From the NCBI GenBank assembly GCA_022225965.2, contig JAKJXP020000015.1, positions 248,001 through 312,000 on the forward strand: a stretch of DNA of 64,000 nucleotides. Direction: 5' to 3'. Within the stretch, counting starts at the first letter, position 1. Each line of letters begins with the position of its first letter. Positions 37,213 to 47,082 of the stretch are shown in pieces. This DNA is from Diatrype stigma. Its lineage: Eukaryota; Ascomycota; Sordariomycetes; Xylariales; Diatrypaceae. The position numbers and the translations under genes were made by a program. A model generated the notes under the pieces. It was not told the DNA's origin. It saw nothing but the letters and a program-made list of their open reading frames with translations, and made no database searches.

Positions 37213-38580
37213 TTTGGGCAGCGGGGGGTTTGTCTTCTGTCTGTTTATCTGTCTTTTCCGTTTCAAATTCCCGTTCTTCTCTTGAGCTGGGTGGGCTTTG
37301 CTTCAAGAGGTTCCCTTGGCTACCTGGGTGGGCTAGGCGGTGGGGTCGTTGCGAGCGATGTGGTTGTTCGAACTGGAGGTGTTGTATTGCGGTACGATGC
37401 GATGCGATTCGATCGCGATGTGATGTAATGTGATGAGATGTGATGTGATGCGCTGCGGGTGTGTGTTCCGCTTGCTTGCTTGTTTGTGTGCGTCTGGGTT
37501 GATCTATTGGACGTCCCAGTGCGATATTTCGCGTTCCCGGGATGACGGTAGGTCGGGACGGCTATAGCTTATTATGTATGTGCGACCTGTACGTCAACAA
37601 TCGGAATCAATCAGATTGGGAACTCTGTAGAAGGGAGCGATTAGGTAAACTGGTCTTGATTAGGGGGGTATACGAAGCATCTGCAGACAGAAAAGAACTT
37701 TAAGAAAAGTATAGATCATGGGAGGGACATGGATGGGAGTTGTCCGAGGGAGAGGGAGGGAGATATAACTAACACATACCGAGGAGATAGGCACAGGTAT
37801 GTATTGTATGGTACGGGTAGATATCGGGGTTATGGAGTGAGTTATAAAGGAGCTCCTATAGAGGGTGGAATAGAGGGTGGAATAGAAGGTGGAGTACAGT
37901 AACGCAGAGGAGGTACTACGGTAATTAAAAGCTCAAGCTTGCTCGCTCCTTCAGCCGAAGGGGGTATGATGGCTAAAGTGGTGGTGGTCTAGCATCAATG
38001 GATCATACCGTGCCTGCCGTGATACCTACTAAGTGACGTTTAACAATGGAAGGTACGTCTAACTTGTAGGAGGCAAGTAAGTACTACGAGTAAATAGTCC
38101 CCAGTGACGTGCCACACACCACCACCTCATACTTACATACTTACATACTTACATACATATCCAATGCAGGCACACAATGCCGAGGTCCACCGTCGGTTGG
38201 TTGAAATCGCCCGTTGATACCAGGTTTGGTGCCAGGAGAGACGCTAGTTTGATCGGCAATTGTTCGCCGACCTGGCATCCGGGGAAATGTTCTGTGGAGA
38301 GGCAGTCACATGCTTCGTCCCGTCTCTCGTCTCTCCAATTCTCCCATGTCCAAGCACTTTCTCCGAGCACTCTCTCCGAGCACTCTGAGTCTCTTTCCGA
38401 GCACTCTCCCCAAGCAGTCCGAGTTACGGCTGACACATGCAGGTACTTACATACCCCCTTTTTCACCCACTGGAAATATATAGCTACCTAGGTATAGCTT
38501 ACACGCAGTGTCTGACGTCAAGAAGCTTGTTGATGCCATTTGTTACTATCAACTCGCCCCTAAACTATAGAAGACACTAT
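37213..38580. other. Intergenic region
   Basis: Promoter of PEX11 and 3' flank of the FAD oxidase gene. Contains GATGTGATGTG repeats near 37405-37450, a TCCGAGCACTCT repeat near 38360-38410, ACTTACATACTTACAT repeats near 38130-38158 and TACCTAGGTA at 38485-38494. Confidence 0.55.
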
Positions 38581-40642
38581 CTACTGGTAACTGCTGCTCA
38601 CCCACCCACCCACCCTGGAGATCTTGAAGCCGCCCGGCATGCGCGTCTGGAACACCCCAGCCGGGTCGTACTCAGCCGCAACGCGGCGCAGGAAGGCGAC
38701 GTTCGCCTCGCCGTAGGTCGCGAGCGGGTCCTGCGTGCAGTCGGCGTAGTTCAGGTACTCCCAGCCGACCGCGGCGCCCAGCTCGACGCTGCAGTCCTTG
38801 AGGGCGGCGCGGAAGCCCGCGACGCGCGCGCGGGCCGCCCGCTCCTCGGCCCGCCCCCCGCGGAACGCCAGCTGCAGCTGGAACATGACCGCGTTCCCCT
38901 TCTCCTTCTCGATCTCGCGGTCGAGCCCCAGCACGTTCCCGCCCCGCTCGACCGAGCGCCGCGAGAAGACGGCCGGCAGCGCCTGGAAGATGGCGTGGCA
39001 GATGAAGTCCCCGTCCCGCGACTGCTGCTGCGCTCTCCAGTCGTCCACGAAGCGCCGGTGCATCTCCACGGCCTTCTGGTACATGCGCGCGTCGTTGCGG
39101 AAGGCGATCGCGAACCAGACGTTTCTAATTACCCTTTGTTTTCAGCAGCAGTCGCTTTTCTGTATCAAGTTGAAACTCGGAAACGAAAACAAAGGCTATG
39201 AAGCCTCCACGTGTCTTACCGGTAGCCGCTGACGAGCTCCAGCTCGATCGTCATATTGAGATGGCTGTCTTTGCGCAGACTGCTCGTCATTTGATCGGGT
39301 ATCGCCATGAACTTGTCGTAAGCGGGCAGCGCCACGGCCCCAGTCGTGTCGTGGTAGGCGGCGTTGATGATGATGTCCTTCACGGTAGGCAGGTACGAGA
39401 AGAAGAGGATGGCAGAACCGTCCGGGTACTTCTCGATGCTATCCGTCCAATCAACGTAGGCCGCGATGTGCTGATTCCCTGTCGAGGCCGGGTAGGTCAC
39501 CTATGCGGTGTCGATCAGCAATCTCCTCTCTAGTACCTTGTAGCAGTTCCAAGCCAAGCATGGTGGAACAAGAGGAAAAGAGACCGATTCTGTAGGGACA
39601 CCAACTAATCCACCCCATAAGTCAGGCGCTCCGAAGGCTTGCATATCGAAGCGCGTCACAATTCCGAAGTTGGCAGAGCCGCCTTTGAGCGCCTTGAACA
39701 GATCGGAATAATGTTCTGCGTTTGCGTTGACGATTTCGCTGGTATGAGAAAGGTCGATTAGTCATCATCAAGCGTGTTTTCTCCAAATCTCCAAAGGCGC
39801 GTCTCAAAACTACGCCAAGCGAGGAAAAAAGGGCACGCCTACCCGCTGGCGAGAACCACTTCGAAGTTGACGACGTTGTCGCAAGCAAAACCGCGACGGC
39901 CTGTGTAGAATGTGTTGCCGCCCCCAGTCACGAACCCGGCCACGCCAACTGTGCTCGTTCGGCTCCCTGGAACCGTGACGCCATAAGGCGTGAGCTCTTC
40001 GTAGACGTCTCGCCACCGCGACCCAGCCTGGATCTGAGCGACTTGCGTCTCTGGGATGTACGTTGTTTTGTTCATGAGCCCTTGGAGAACCAGGTCTTGA
40101 TCAGCATCTCTTCATCTTGCGACCCTTTTTTCTTCCGGGATTTTCCTTTCATTTTTATCTCTCCTCTTATTTTCCTGTACATACCCAGGTCGATCGTCAC
40201 GCCAACATCAGCTGCCGTGTCAATGACAATCAGTTCAAAAATCCGCATGCCACTTGCTCAGCTCTTCTTGCTGAGGGGTCGTGTGTCTGGCTTACTGTTA
40301 GCCGCGCCCGGCCAGACCGTATGGCCCCCGCTCCGGATGGCGAACTCGCACGCCGTGCCGTGGACGAGCGTCGTGACCGCTAGCGCAACCTCCTCGGCAG
40401 TCGTTGGCTGGACGAGACAGCAGGGCCTTAGCTGTGCCGATACGGAGAAGTACGACGCGACGCGTCTCTCGTAGACTTCGTCGCCCGGATAGATCACGTT
40501 CCTCAAGCCAGAAGATTTGAGTGCGGCGCACTGCTCGCGAGGGTCCATCAGTCAGTCCTAATGATGACCGAATTACCGGCTGGTTGGCTACAACAGGATA
40601 ATCGTGGTGGCTTACACAGTCGGCTGTCGCTGAGGTAGCCAT
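38581..40642 (-). CDS. Berberine-bridge-type FAD-linked oxidoreductase
   Basis: Seven exons: 40642-40616, 40530-40296, 40211-40185, 40080-39843, 39738-39606, 39500-39220 and 39124-38581. All phases match; 494 residues. The FAD-binding PCMH fold is shown by [15 protein letters not shown] (its His is the usual covalent FAD attachment site), VQIQAG-type [23 protein letters not shown], and the [17 protein letters not shown] signature. The C-terminal BBE motif reads YLNYADC, then [19 protein letters not shown] and VFQTRMPGG. Such enzymes oxidise alcohols, sugars or secondary metabolites. No signal peptide is seen, so it may act inside the cell. No biosynthetic core gene is nearby. The first exon is 27 bases and its junction (branch CTGAC, CAG acceptor) is inferred; otherwise translation could begin at ATG 40548. 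The intron before 39500 uses a GTTGGT donor. Confidence 0.88.
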
Positions 40643-41520
40643 CTCGACGCTGATTAGTTGGCTCTAGTGTTCTGGCAGTGGAAGAAGATGCTACGACGGT
40701 AAAGCGGCAGTGGAAGTGAGCCGGAGGGATACTAGATACCTCATATAAGGAGTGCCTGACATGAATTTATCAAATTGAACTATATCGATCCCCTGTGCGA
40801 TCTGATAACTTCTAGAGCTGGGTAAACCCCAAAATGGACCAGCTTCTTAGCTACTATTTATATCATAGGGTACCCGTACATGCTCAATGCCGACTATGGC
40901 ACATACAATCTACTACCGTTCGTTCCCTGGTTTCAGATCGATGATTGGGCATACTCATGTCCCTACAGCATAGGTATACATCTATAGCGCCCGGCGATGG
41001 GACGTAAGCTGACTGTACTTAAGACGTGGAGATACTGATGCGGGGAATATAGGGGGATCGTCGTTTCTCGGCGATGAGAAAATGGTTGTAATGGCGCTGT
41101 CAGTCTACCTGGAAAACATATCCTGTAGGGGAAAGTAGTCGTGAAAGAGACCAGGAAACACGCAGATGTATGTTGTGACGAGTGGCGTAACGTATGCACG
41201 CAAGGTGCCTTCTCCCCCTAAACCCGTGAAGCAACAATGCCCGATGATACGCGGTCACTAGATATATATGTCCTCATGTGAGACTTACAATACGCGGAGT
41301 TTAGGCGTACTGTGCATATCGAAGCCGTTTGTTTGGATTCAGGAGACATGCGTGTGTATCATTATTAATATACAGGGTCATACATATTCTAGTAGCAGAA
41401 TCACCACAACAACCAATCGGGACGAAAGGTTGTGCAAACAGCCTCACAACTACTGCCTATGTGTGTATACATTATGTCCGAGATCTTCTCGTGTAAGCGG
41501 GTACTTGGTAGCTAGCTATG
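40643..41520. other. Intergenic region
   Basis: Promoter of the FAD oxidase gene and 3' flank of the formyltransferase gene. Nothing else recognised. Confidence 0.6.
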
Positions 41521-43941
41521 TTACCATACCCACTTCTGGAGCGGCTTGGCCGGGTCGTAGTCGGGGTCCTGCCGCTTCCCCGTCTTCCCCTTCCTCTTGT
41601 CCTTCTTCTTCTTCTTGGCGGCGGCCGGCCCTTTTGTGTCCCTGGCCTTCAGTACGTCTGCCACGGGGGTCGGGCCCGCCGCGGGAGGCGACGACCAAGA
41701 ATCCTCGCCATCGGTGCGGCTGCCGGCGGCCGCCGCGTCAGCCGGAGGTCGCCGCCTGAGCATGGCGATATTCCAAGCCAGCTCCTTCCTCGCGATCTTG
41801 CTCTGCTTCAGCTCCGCCTTGAGGTTCTCGAGGGACATCTCGAAGAGCTGGCTCTCCAGGCGCAGACGCCTGGCCTCGGGGCTGCTGAGGTCGCCGCCAG
41901 CGCCGCGAGCAAAGCGCCCATGCCTGGCCTGGCCTTTGGCCTCCGCTTCCGCTTCGCCGAGGTCTGTCTTCCAGTAGCGGCAGATGAACGCGAGGCTCCG
42001 GTTGCGAATCTCCAGCAGGCCGTCTAGCTGGTCGCAAGCCTGTCTGAGCGCTTCTCCTTTTTCTTCAGGTACAGCTTTATTGTTAGAGTCGATGTCGTTG
42101 TCATTGTCGTCGTTGTTCTCATGGCCATTGCCAGTCTTGGTGTCAGTGTCAGTCGTGTTGAAGGTAGTGGTAGTGGTAGTGGTAGTGGTAGTGGTGTTGG
42201 TGTTGGTGTTGGAGAAGGAGCTTGTGAAGCTCGAGACAAAGTCCGGATCCAGTAGGCGGAGCCGTGACGTGGCAGCCTTCAGCTCGCCTAGCTCGTGCGC
42301 CACGTGCGCGTAGAAGTCGACCTGGTTCTGCAACCGAAGGCTCCGCTGCCATGCCAGCGGCGGTAGCTGCGCCAGGTCGCCGAAGGCCGCCGCTATCTGC
42401 GCCGCCGGCTTCGCTTTCTCGCCCTCCACCTTCAGCGTCGGGATGCGCACGTACGCTTCCTTCTGCATGTTGGGTGGGTTGTACGGTGAGATGTAGATGG
42501 CACCGTCGGAGGCTACGTCGTCGGCCGCTGTCCAGTAGTATAGAGGGATAGGTTGCTGTGGTGCCGCCGCAGCCCCAGCCGGAGCCGTCGCCGTCGCCGC
42601 CGTCGCTGGCGGTTCTCCTTCCTCTACCTTTGCCTTCAACTCGAAATTTTCCTCCGCCTTCACCTCCTCATCCCTCCTTCCCACGTTGAAACCTCGTGGT
42701 GGCGTGCTGTATATTCGGTTTATCTTGCGGTATACCCACTTTCTCGGTAAACGGGAGGAAGAAATGCGGCCCTTTAAAGACGACCTCATCGCGTCCTGGC
42801 CTACGAACTCCAAATCAACCTCCTCCATCGTGTCCACGAGAATGCGCTTGACCGCGCCGGCCACGCCGCTGCCCCGGGATGGGTGCAAGGGCTCGAACGC
42901 CTTGGCCTTGAACCACAGCGGGCCGACGACGCGCTGCCGGCGCGCCAGCGACCGCGGCTTGGCCCACGTCGTCGGGGGCAGCTGGCGGTCCCAGGGCGTG
43001 ATCTTGGGCGCGTAGGAGGCGCGCATGCGCGCCGGGGGCGGCGGGGCCCGGGCGCGGATCTCCAGCACGTGCAGCTCGGCGCGCAGCGCCTCGACCAGCA
43101 TCTGGGCGCCGACCGCGCCCGCGGCGGCGGCCAGCTGCGGCACGGTGCAGTCGCGCGGCACGCGCGTCGTGAAGCCGCCGCTGATGCCGGGGGGGCTGTT
43201 GCGGTCGCGGCGGACGGGCCACTGGATGATGCGGCGCGCGAGGATCTCGCCCCGGTCGAAGGCCTCCTCGTCCAGGGTCTGCAGCGACACGCCGGCCGTC
43301 TCGACGCCCTCCAGCAGCTGGCGGTGCAGCGGCGCGGGGCCGCGGTACGCCGGCAGCAGCGACGGGTGCACGTTGAGGCCGCCGTACCGCGCGGCGCGCA
43401 GCAGGCGCGGCGGCACGAACAGCCCGAACGAGACGGCGATGATGAGGTTGAAGTTCTGCTCGGGAGGCGGCTTCCACCCCGTGAAGGTGTCGTTCTCGAG
43501 CAGGTGCACGGGCAGCCCCAGCGACTCCGCCACCGTCTTCAGCGGCACCTCCTGCACCGTCTGCAGGCCCCGCCCCGTCCGCTTGCCCGGCCGCACCACC
43601 ACGTCGATCGAATGGATCAGCCCCCCGTTGGCCCGGTCCTGCCGGCGCGCCTCCTCGAGCGCCTTCAGCGATGCCGCGCTGAATTCGTCGGAGCCGCAGA
43701 AGAGGATCCGCAGGCGCCTCAACGGCGGCACCTTTTTGGGCACCACCGCGTCGGCGGCTTCGTTGCTGCTGCCGTCATTGCTGCTATTGCCGGCACCACT
43801 GTAGGCGAAGTGAGTAAAGGTACGGCGGCCATTGCGGAGGATGGGGGGAGCGAGCACTGATCGTGGTGGTGTCAAACAGCTGGTGCACCTCCATGTCCAT
43901 GGCCTTCTAACTCGGAATATCCGACTCGTATGCCGCAACAT
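41521..43941 (-). CDS. FMT1: Mitochondrial methionyl-tRNA formyltransferase with long C-terminal extension
   Basis: Single-exon, 806 residues. The Arg-rich start (MLRHTSRIFRVRRPWTWR) looks like a mitochondrial presequence. The formyltransferase domain starts near residue 75 (LRRLRILFCGSDEFSAASL). It keeps the folate and catalytic signature GGLNVHPSLLPAYRGPAPL, with Asn190 and His192, and Asp229 in EEAFDRGEI. The C-terminal OB domain begins at ASYAPKITPWDR. It is interrupted by about 120 low-complexity residues and resumes at DGAIYISPYNPP to IPTLKVEGEKAKPAAQ (near 510). A tail of about 285 residues follows, with a Thr-rich tract, acidic runs, predicted coiled coil (LRLESQLFEMSLENLKAELK) and a Lys-rich end. 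Family members are usually 350-450 residues. The role is formylation of initiator Met-tRNA in mitochondria. The tail has no recognised function. Confidence 0.88.
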   Translation of the reverse strand: MLRHTSRIFRVRRPWTWRCTSCLTPPRSVLAPPILRNGRRTFTHFAYSGAGNSSNDGSSNEAADAVVPKKVPPLRRLRILFCGSDEFSAASLKALEEARRQDRANGGLIHSIDVVVRPGKRTGRGLQTVQEVPLKTVAESLGLPVHLLENDTFTGWKPPPEQNFNLIIAVSFGLFVPPRLLRAARYGGLNVHPSLLPAYRGPAPLHRQLLEGVETAGVSLQTLDEEAFDRGEILARRIIQWPVRRDRNSPPGISGGFTTRVPRDCTVPQLAAAAGAVGAQMLVEALRAELHVLEIRARAPPPPARMRASYAPKITPWDRQLPPTTWAKPRSLARRQRVVGPLWFKAKAFEPLHPSRGSGVAGAVKRILVDTMEEVDLEFVGQDAMRSSLKGRISSSRLPRKWVYRKINRIYSTPPRGFNVGRRDEEVKAEENFELKAKVEEGEPPATAATATAPAGAAAAPQQPIPLYYWTAADDVASDGAIYISPYNPPNMQKEAYVRIPTLKVEGEKAKPAAQIAAAFGDLAQLPPLAWQRSLRLQNQVDFYAHVAHELGELKAATSRLRLLDPDFVSSFTSSFSNTNTNTTTTTTTTTTTFNTTDTDTKTGNGHENNDDNDNDIDSNNKAVPEEKGEALRQACDQLDGLLEIRNRSLAFICRYWKTDLGEAEAEAKGQARHGRFARGAGGDLSSPEARRLRLESQLFEMSLENLKAELKQSKIARKELAWNIAMLRRRPPADAAAAGSRTDGEDSWSSPPAAGPTPVADVLKARDTKGPAAAKKKKKDKRKGKTGKRQDPDYDPAKPLQKWVW
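42161..42222. repeat. GTGGTA/GTTGGT microsatellite inside formyltransferase gene
   Basis: Consecutive GTAGTG and then GTGTTG units on the + strand. On the coding strand they encode the Asn-Thr/poly-Thr tract of the formyltransferase tail, so length changes in multiples of three would stay in frame. Confidence 0.8.
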
Positions 43942-44872
43942 GGCGGTTTCTTATGTGGGTGGGTAGATAGAGTAGATAAGGAGGTACTTATAACGGAGGT
44001 GTGGTTTATTTATAAGTGTGATCCCACTTTTCACGCCATTGTGTTCTCTCTCCCTTTATGAAAATTGCGCTTCAAGCGCTAATTGCAGCAAAGTACCATC
44101 GGGTTGTAAAGGAGATTTCGTATGACTATCAATACCGGAAATCTCAAGTGTCATTCAAATAAGAACCGGGGAATTAAGAAGGATGTTGAAGTGAGGTATG
44201 AAGCAGGCATGAAGCAGGCAGAGCACCCACTCTTTAGGAAGTATTAGGAAGTACCGATCTAACCAGGCCTTGCCAGGTGAAATATCTGCAGCACGACACA
44301 CGCACAGACCACTTCGGTTATTCATGTATACTGGACATATGACAAACCACCTGCTAAATGCTCAATGCATAAAACAAGGCCTTCTGATTGATTGAAAAAT
44401 ACGACTCATGTGAAAATAGGGGAATCAACTGGCTCATATTCATTACCAAAGAGGGACAAAAGGGGGCGGGGTTGTACTAATATAACCATTCACACGGTAT
44501 AGCAAACGGCCTCCACCGGGGGCTTTGGTGGTCGTCCTCTTCGGCCGGTTGGTGCCCGTCAATGTGTTCTCTCTATAAGGCTATTATTGTACGTCCAGAC
44601 TCAAAGTCTTAAGATTACTAGACTAGACCCTAGCCTACATAACACATGTGAAGTAGGTTTAAATATACTCTTGAGTACTCTAGATGTAGTAGCTACACAG
44701 GGTGTCATTAATAACCAGGGCCCAGGGGTAGCTAACTTAGATACACGGTATCCAATCCTTCCTTGCAATGCATCCGCTATATAAGGGCCGGTATCTACAG
44801 CACGAGCGCCGGTTCCCAGCTTACCAAAAGCAATGAATCGTCATCGTAAAGAGCATCATTATTGCTATATTT
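43942..44872. other. Intergenic region
   Basis: Promoter of the formyltransferase gene and 3' flank of FBP1. No gene seen. Confidence 0.6.
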
Positions 44873-46095
44873 TTACTTGTGGAAGGACTTGACCTTTTCC
44901 ATTTCGTCGTAACTGCCCATGTAAATACCCGACCGGTCGTGGATGTGCTCGGGCTTGACCTCTAGCATCCGCTGCATTTTACTGTTGAGAGCCTGGCCGC
45001 CAGCTGGAAAGGGGGTTATGTTAGCTTCTTAACATCGATGACGAACTTAGACAATGCAGTAGACTCACCATTCTCGAACACCATGGCCATCGGTGCGCAC
45101 TCGTACAGAATTCGGAGCTTTCCTTTCGGGCTCTTCTTGTCCGCCGGGTACGCGAAGACGCCACCGTACAGCAGGGTCCGGTACGCATCGGCGACCATGG
45201 ACCCGATGTACCGCGCGCTGTAGGGCTTGCCGTTGTCCTGGGGGTACTTCAGCGAGTCGAAGTACGCCTTGGTGTTGTCCTCCCAGTACAGCGAGTTGCC
45301 CTCGTTGACCGAGTAGATGGACCGCTTCCGCGGGATCTGCATGTTCGGGTGCGTCAGGATGAACTCGCCGAACGAGTTGTCGAGCGTGAAGCCGTTGACG
45401 GTGCCGTTCTTCATGGTGATGACCAGCTGCGCCGAGGCGCCGTACATGGTGAAGCCGGCCGAGATCAGCTCGGTGCCGGGCTTCAGGATGTCCTCCTTCG
45501 TGCCCTTCGAGCCCTCCTCCAGCCGGTGCACGCCGAAGATGGTCCCGACCGACACGCCGGCGTCCAGGTTGGAGCTGCCGTCGATGGGGTCGCAGGCCAC
45601 CGCGTACCGGGCGCCGGTCTGGTCCTTGAAGAATATCACCTCCTCCTCCTCTTCCGACACCAGCAGGGAGCACTTGCCCGAGGTCTTCATCGCGTTGATG
45701 AAGATCTCGTTCCCGATGACGTCAAGCTTCTTCTGGTCATCGCCGGTCGCGTTCGACTGGCCCGCTAGGCCCGTGAGGTTCACGAGGGTCGCTCGTCGGA
45801 TGTAGTAGGAAATGGCCTTGAATGCGAATTGCAGGGCGTGGCATAATAATCTGGAAAGCGGCAGATCCGCTGTTAGCCAACACTGAATCTTGCGCATCTG
45901 ATAGGGGATACATATAAGGGTGATGGGTGCTATATCATAGATTGAGGGATAGGGGGTTTGGTCTTACGTGAAATCACCGCTGGCCTCCTTAACTTTTGTT
46001 TGCTCCTCCGTCAAGAACCGCGTAAGTGTGACGATGTTGGTGTTCACGCTGGCGGTTTCCGACGGCGGCATCTCGCCGTTTGCATTTGACGCCAT
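44873..46095 (-). CDS. FBP1: Fructose-1,6-bisphosphatase
   Basis: Three exons: 46095-45968, 45850-45069 and 45003-44873; 346 residues, the normal length. The key gluconeogenic enzyme of the cytosol. Motifs: N-terminal TLTRFLTEEQTKVKEASGDFT (split by intron 1); KLDVIGNEIF; the acidic VSEEEEEVIFF; the metal/active-site signature ACDPIDGSSNLD; GTIFGVHR; NEGNSLYW; and the substrate-binding RYIGSMVADAYRTLLYGGVFAYPADKKSPKGKLR stretch, ending at FENAGGQALNSKMQRMLEV over the last junction. Glucose repression is expected from the family, but no site is evident in the sequence. Confidence 0.97.
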
Positions 46096-47082
46096 GGCTG
46101 GTTATAGAGCTAACCTTGAGGGGGTAACAGACGCACGTGTGTCACGAAGACGACCAAAAAAGCGTAATTATATGAGTAACTGAACGACTTAATAATACTT
46201 AATAGTTTGAGTCAAGAGGTTATTAGGTAGGTATAGAACTTCTTCGGATTTTGATATACTGGATCATAAGAATGAGTGAAGACAACTTTGCCATGAGAAA
46301 TGTCGAGGGGGCTTTTGAATACATTTAATGCTCGTCGGATGCCCCTCCTTTATTCCATGCTAAACTCCAGTGTGGATGAGCCGGGTCTGCCAATGACCCA
46401 ATGGCCTGCTCGGCACAACGGCTACGTTAACAAAGGGCAATGATGCTCGTCTATCTTCAGCCCGAGGAAGAAGTGCACTACATCATGTACTGTAGCACTA
46501 CGTACATGCCTATGTAGTACTACCTCTGATATGGAGCAGGTAGGGAAGTGTGTTTGCAGGCTAGGGGCACGGGCTGGTATAGTCGGTCAGCCAGCCATAT
46601 GGCCGGCCGAGGGAGAAAATATGGGTTGGGGTTTCGAGGGAAAAGAGGATTTACCGGGTCACGATAAGTCAGGTACGGCTGTGACGATGTACTCCCATGC
46701 CATGGAAGCGGATGATCTCGGTGCGTGTTATGCGTGGCAGCTCGGTCGATGGTTGACGTCAATGCGACCAGACAGCCACACCGGCTCCATTGTTCGCTCT
46801 GAAGTTTGGGCAGAGCCTGCACTTGCGAGACCTGCTACGTTATGGATATCCATTCCGTCGAGGGTCGTAGAAGCGTTTTAGCTTGCGTGGATACTCTACA
46901 AGTCATAGACCGTCCAGGAACGCCTTTCCATGTGGGTTATCGAGGCTTCGAGCATGGACCGGACGGGTAGGACTGAGTCGCTGACATCGGCATGATGAAA
47001 TGTCTATCGATTGGAATGCCAAAGAAACCTGCCTGCCTAACTATTGCCCTAACTATTGCCCCTAGCTATTACCTACAGGCTA
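46096..47082. other. Intergenic region up to the transposon block
   Basis: FBP1 promoter, then unique sequence of normal composition until the TA at 47081-47082. The 116-codon ORF at 46531-46881 has no recognisable domain. Confidence 0.55.

Noticed and set aside
36613..37428. 271-codon ORF antisense to PEX11
   Set aside because: Shadow of the GC-rich Pex11 coding sequence.
38437..39201. 254-codon ORF antisense to the FAD oxidase 3' end
   Set aside because: GC-rich shadow of the BBE domain exon.
42883..43860. 325- and 259-codon ORFs antisense to the formyltransferase gene
   Set aside because: Caused by extreme GC-rich third positions of the real gene; Arg/Ala/Gln-rich translation without domains.
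46531..46881. 116-codon ORF upstream of FBP1
   Set aside because: No signal peptide, domain or splice partner; composition like the non-coding surroundings.
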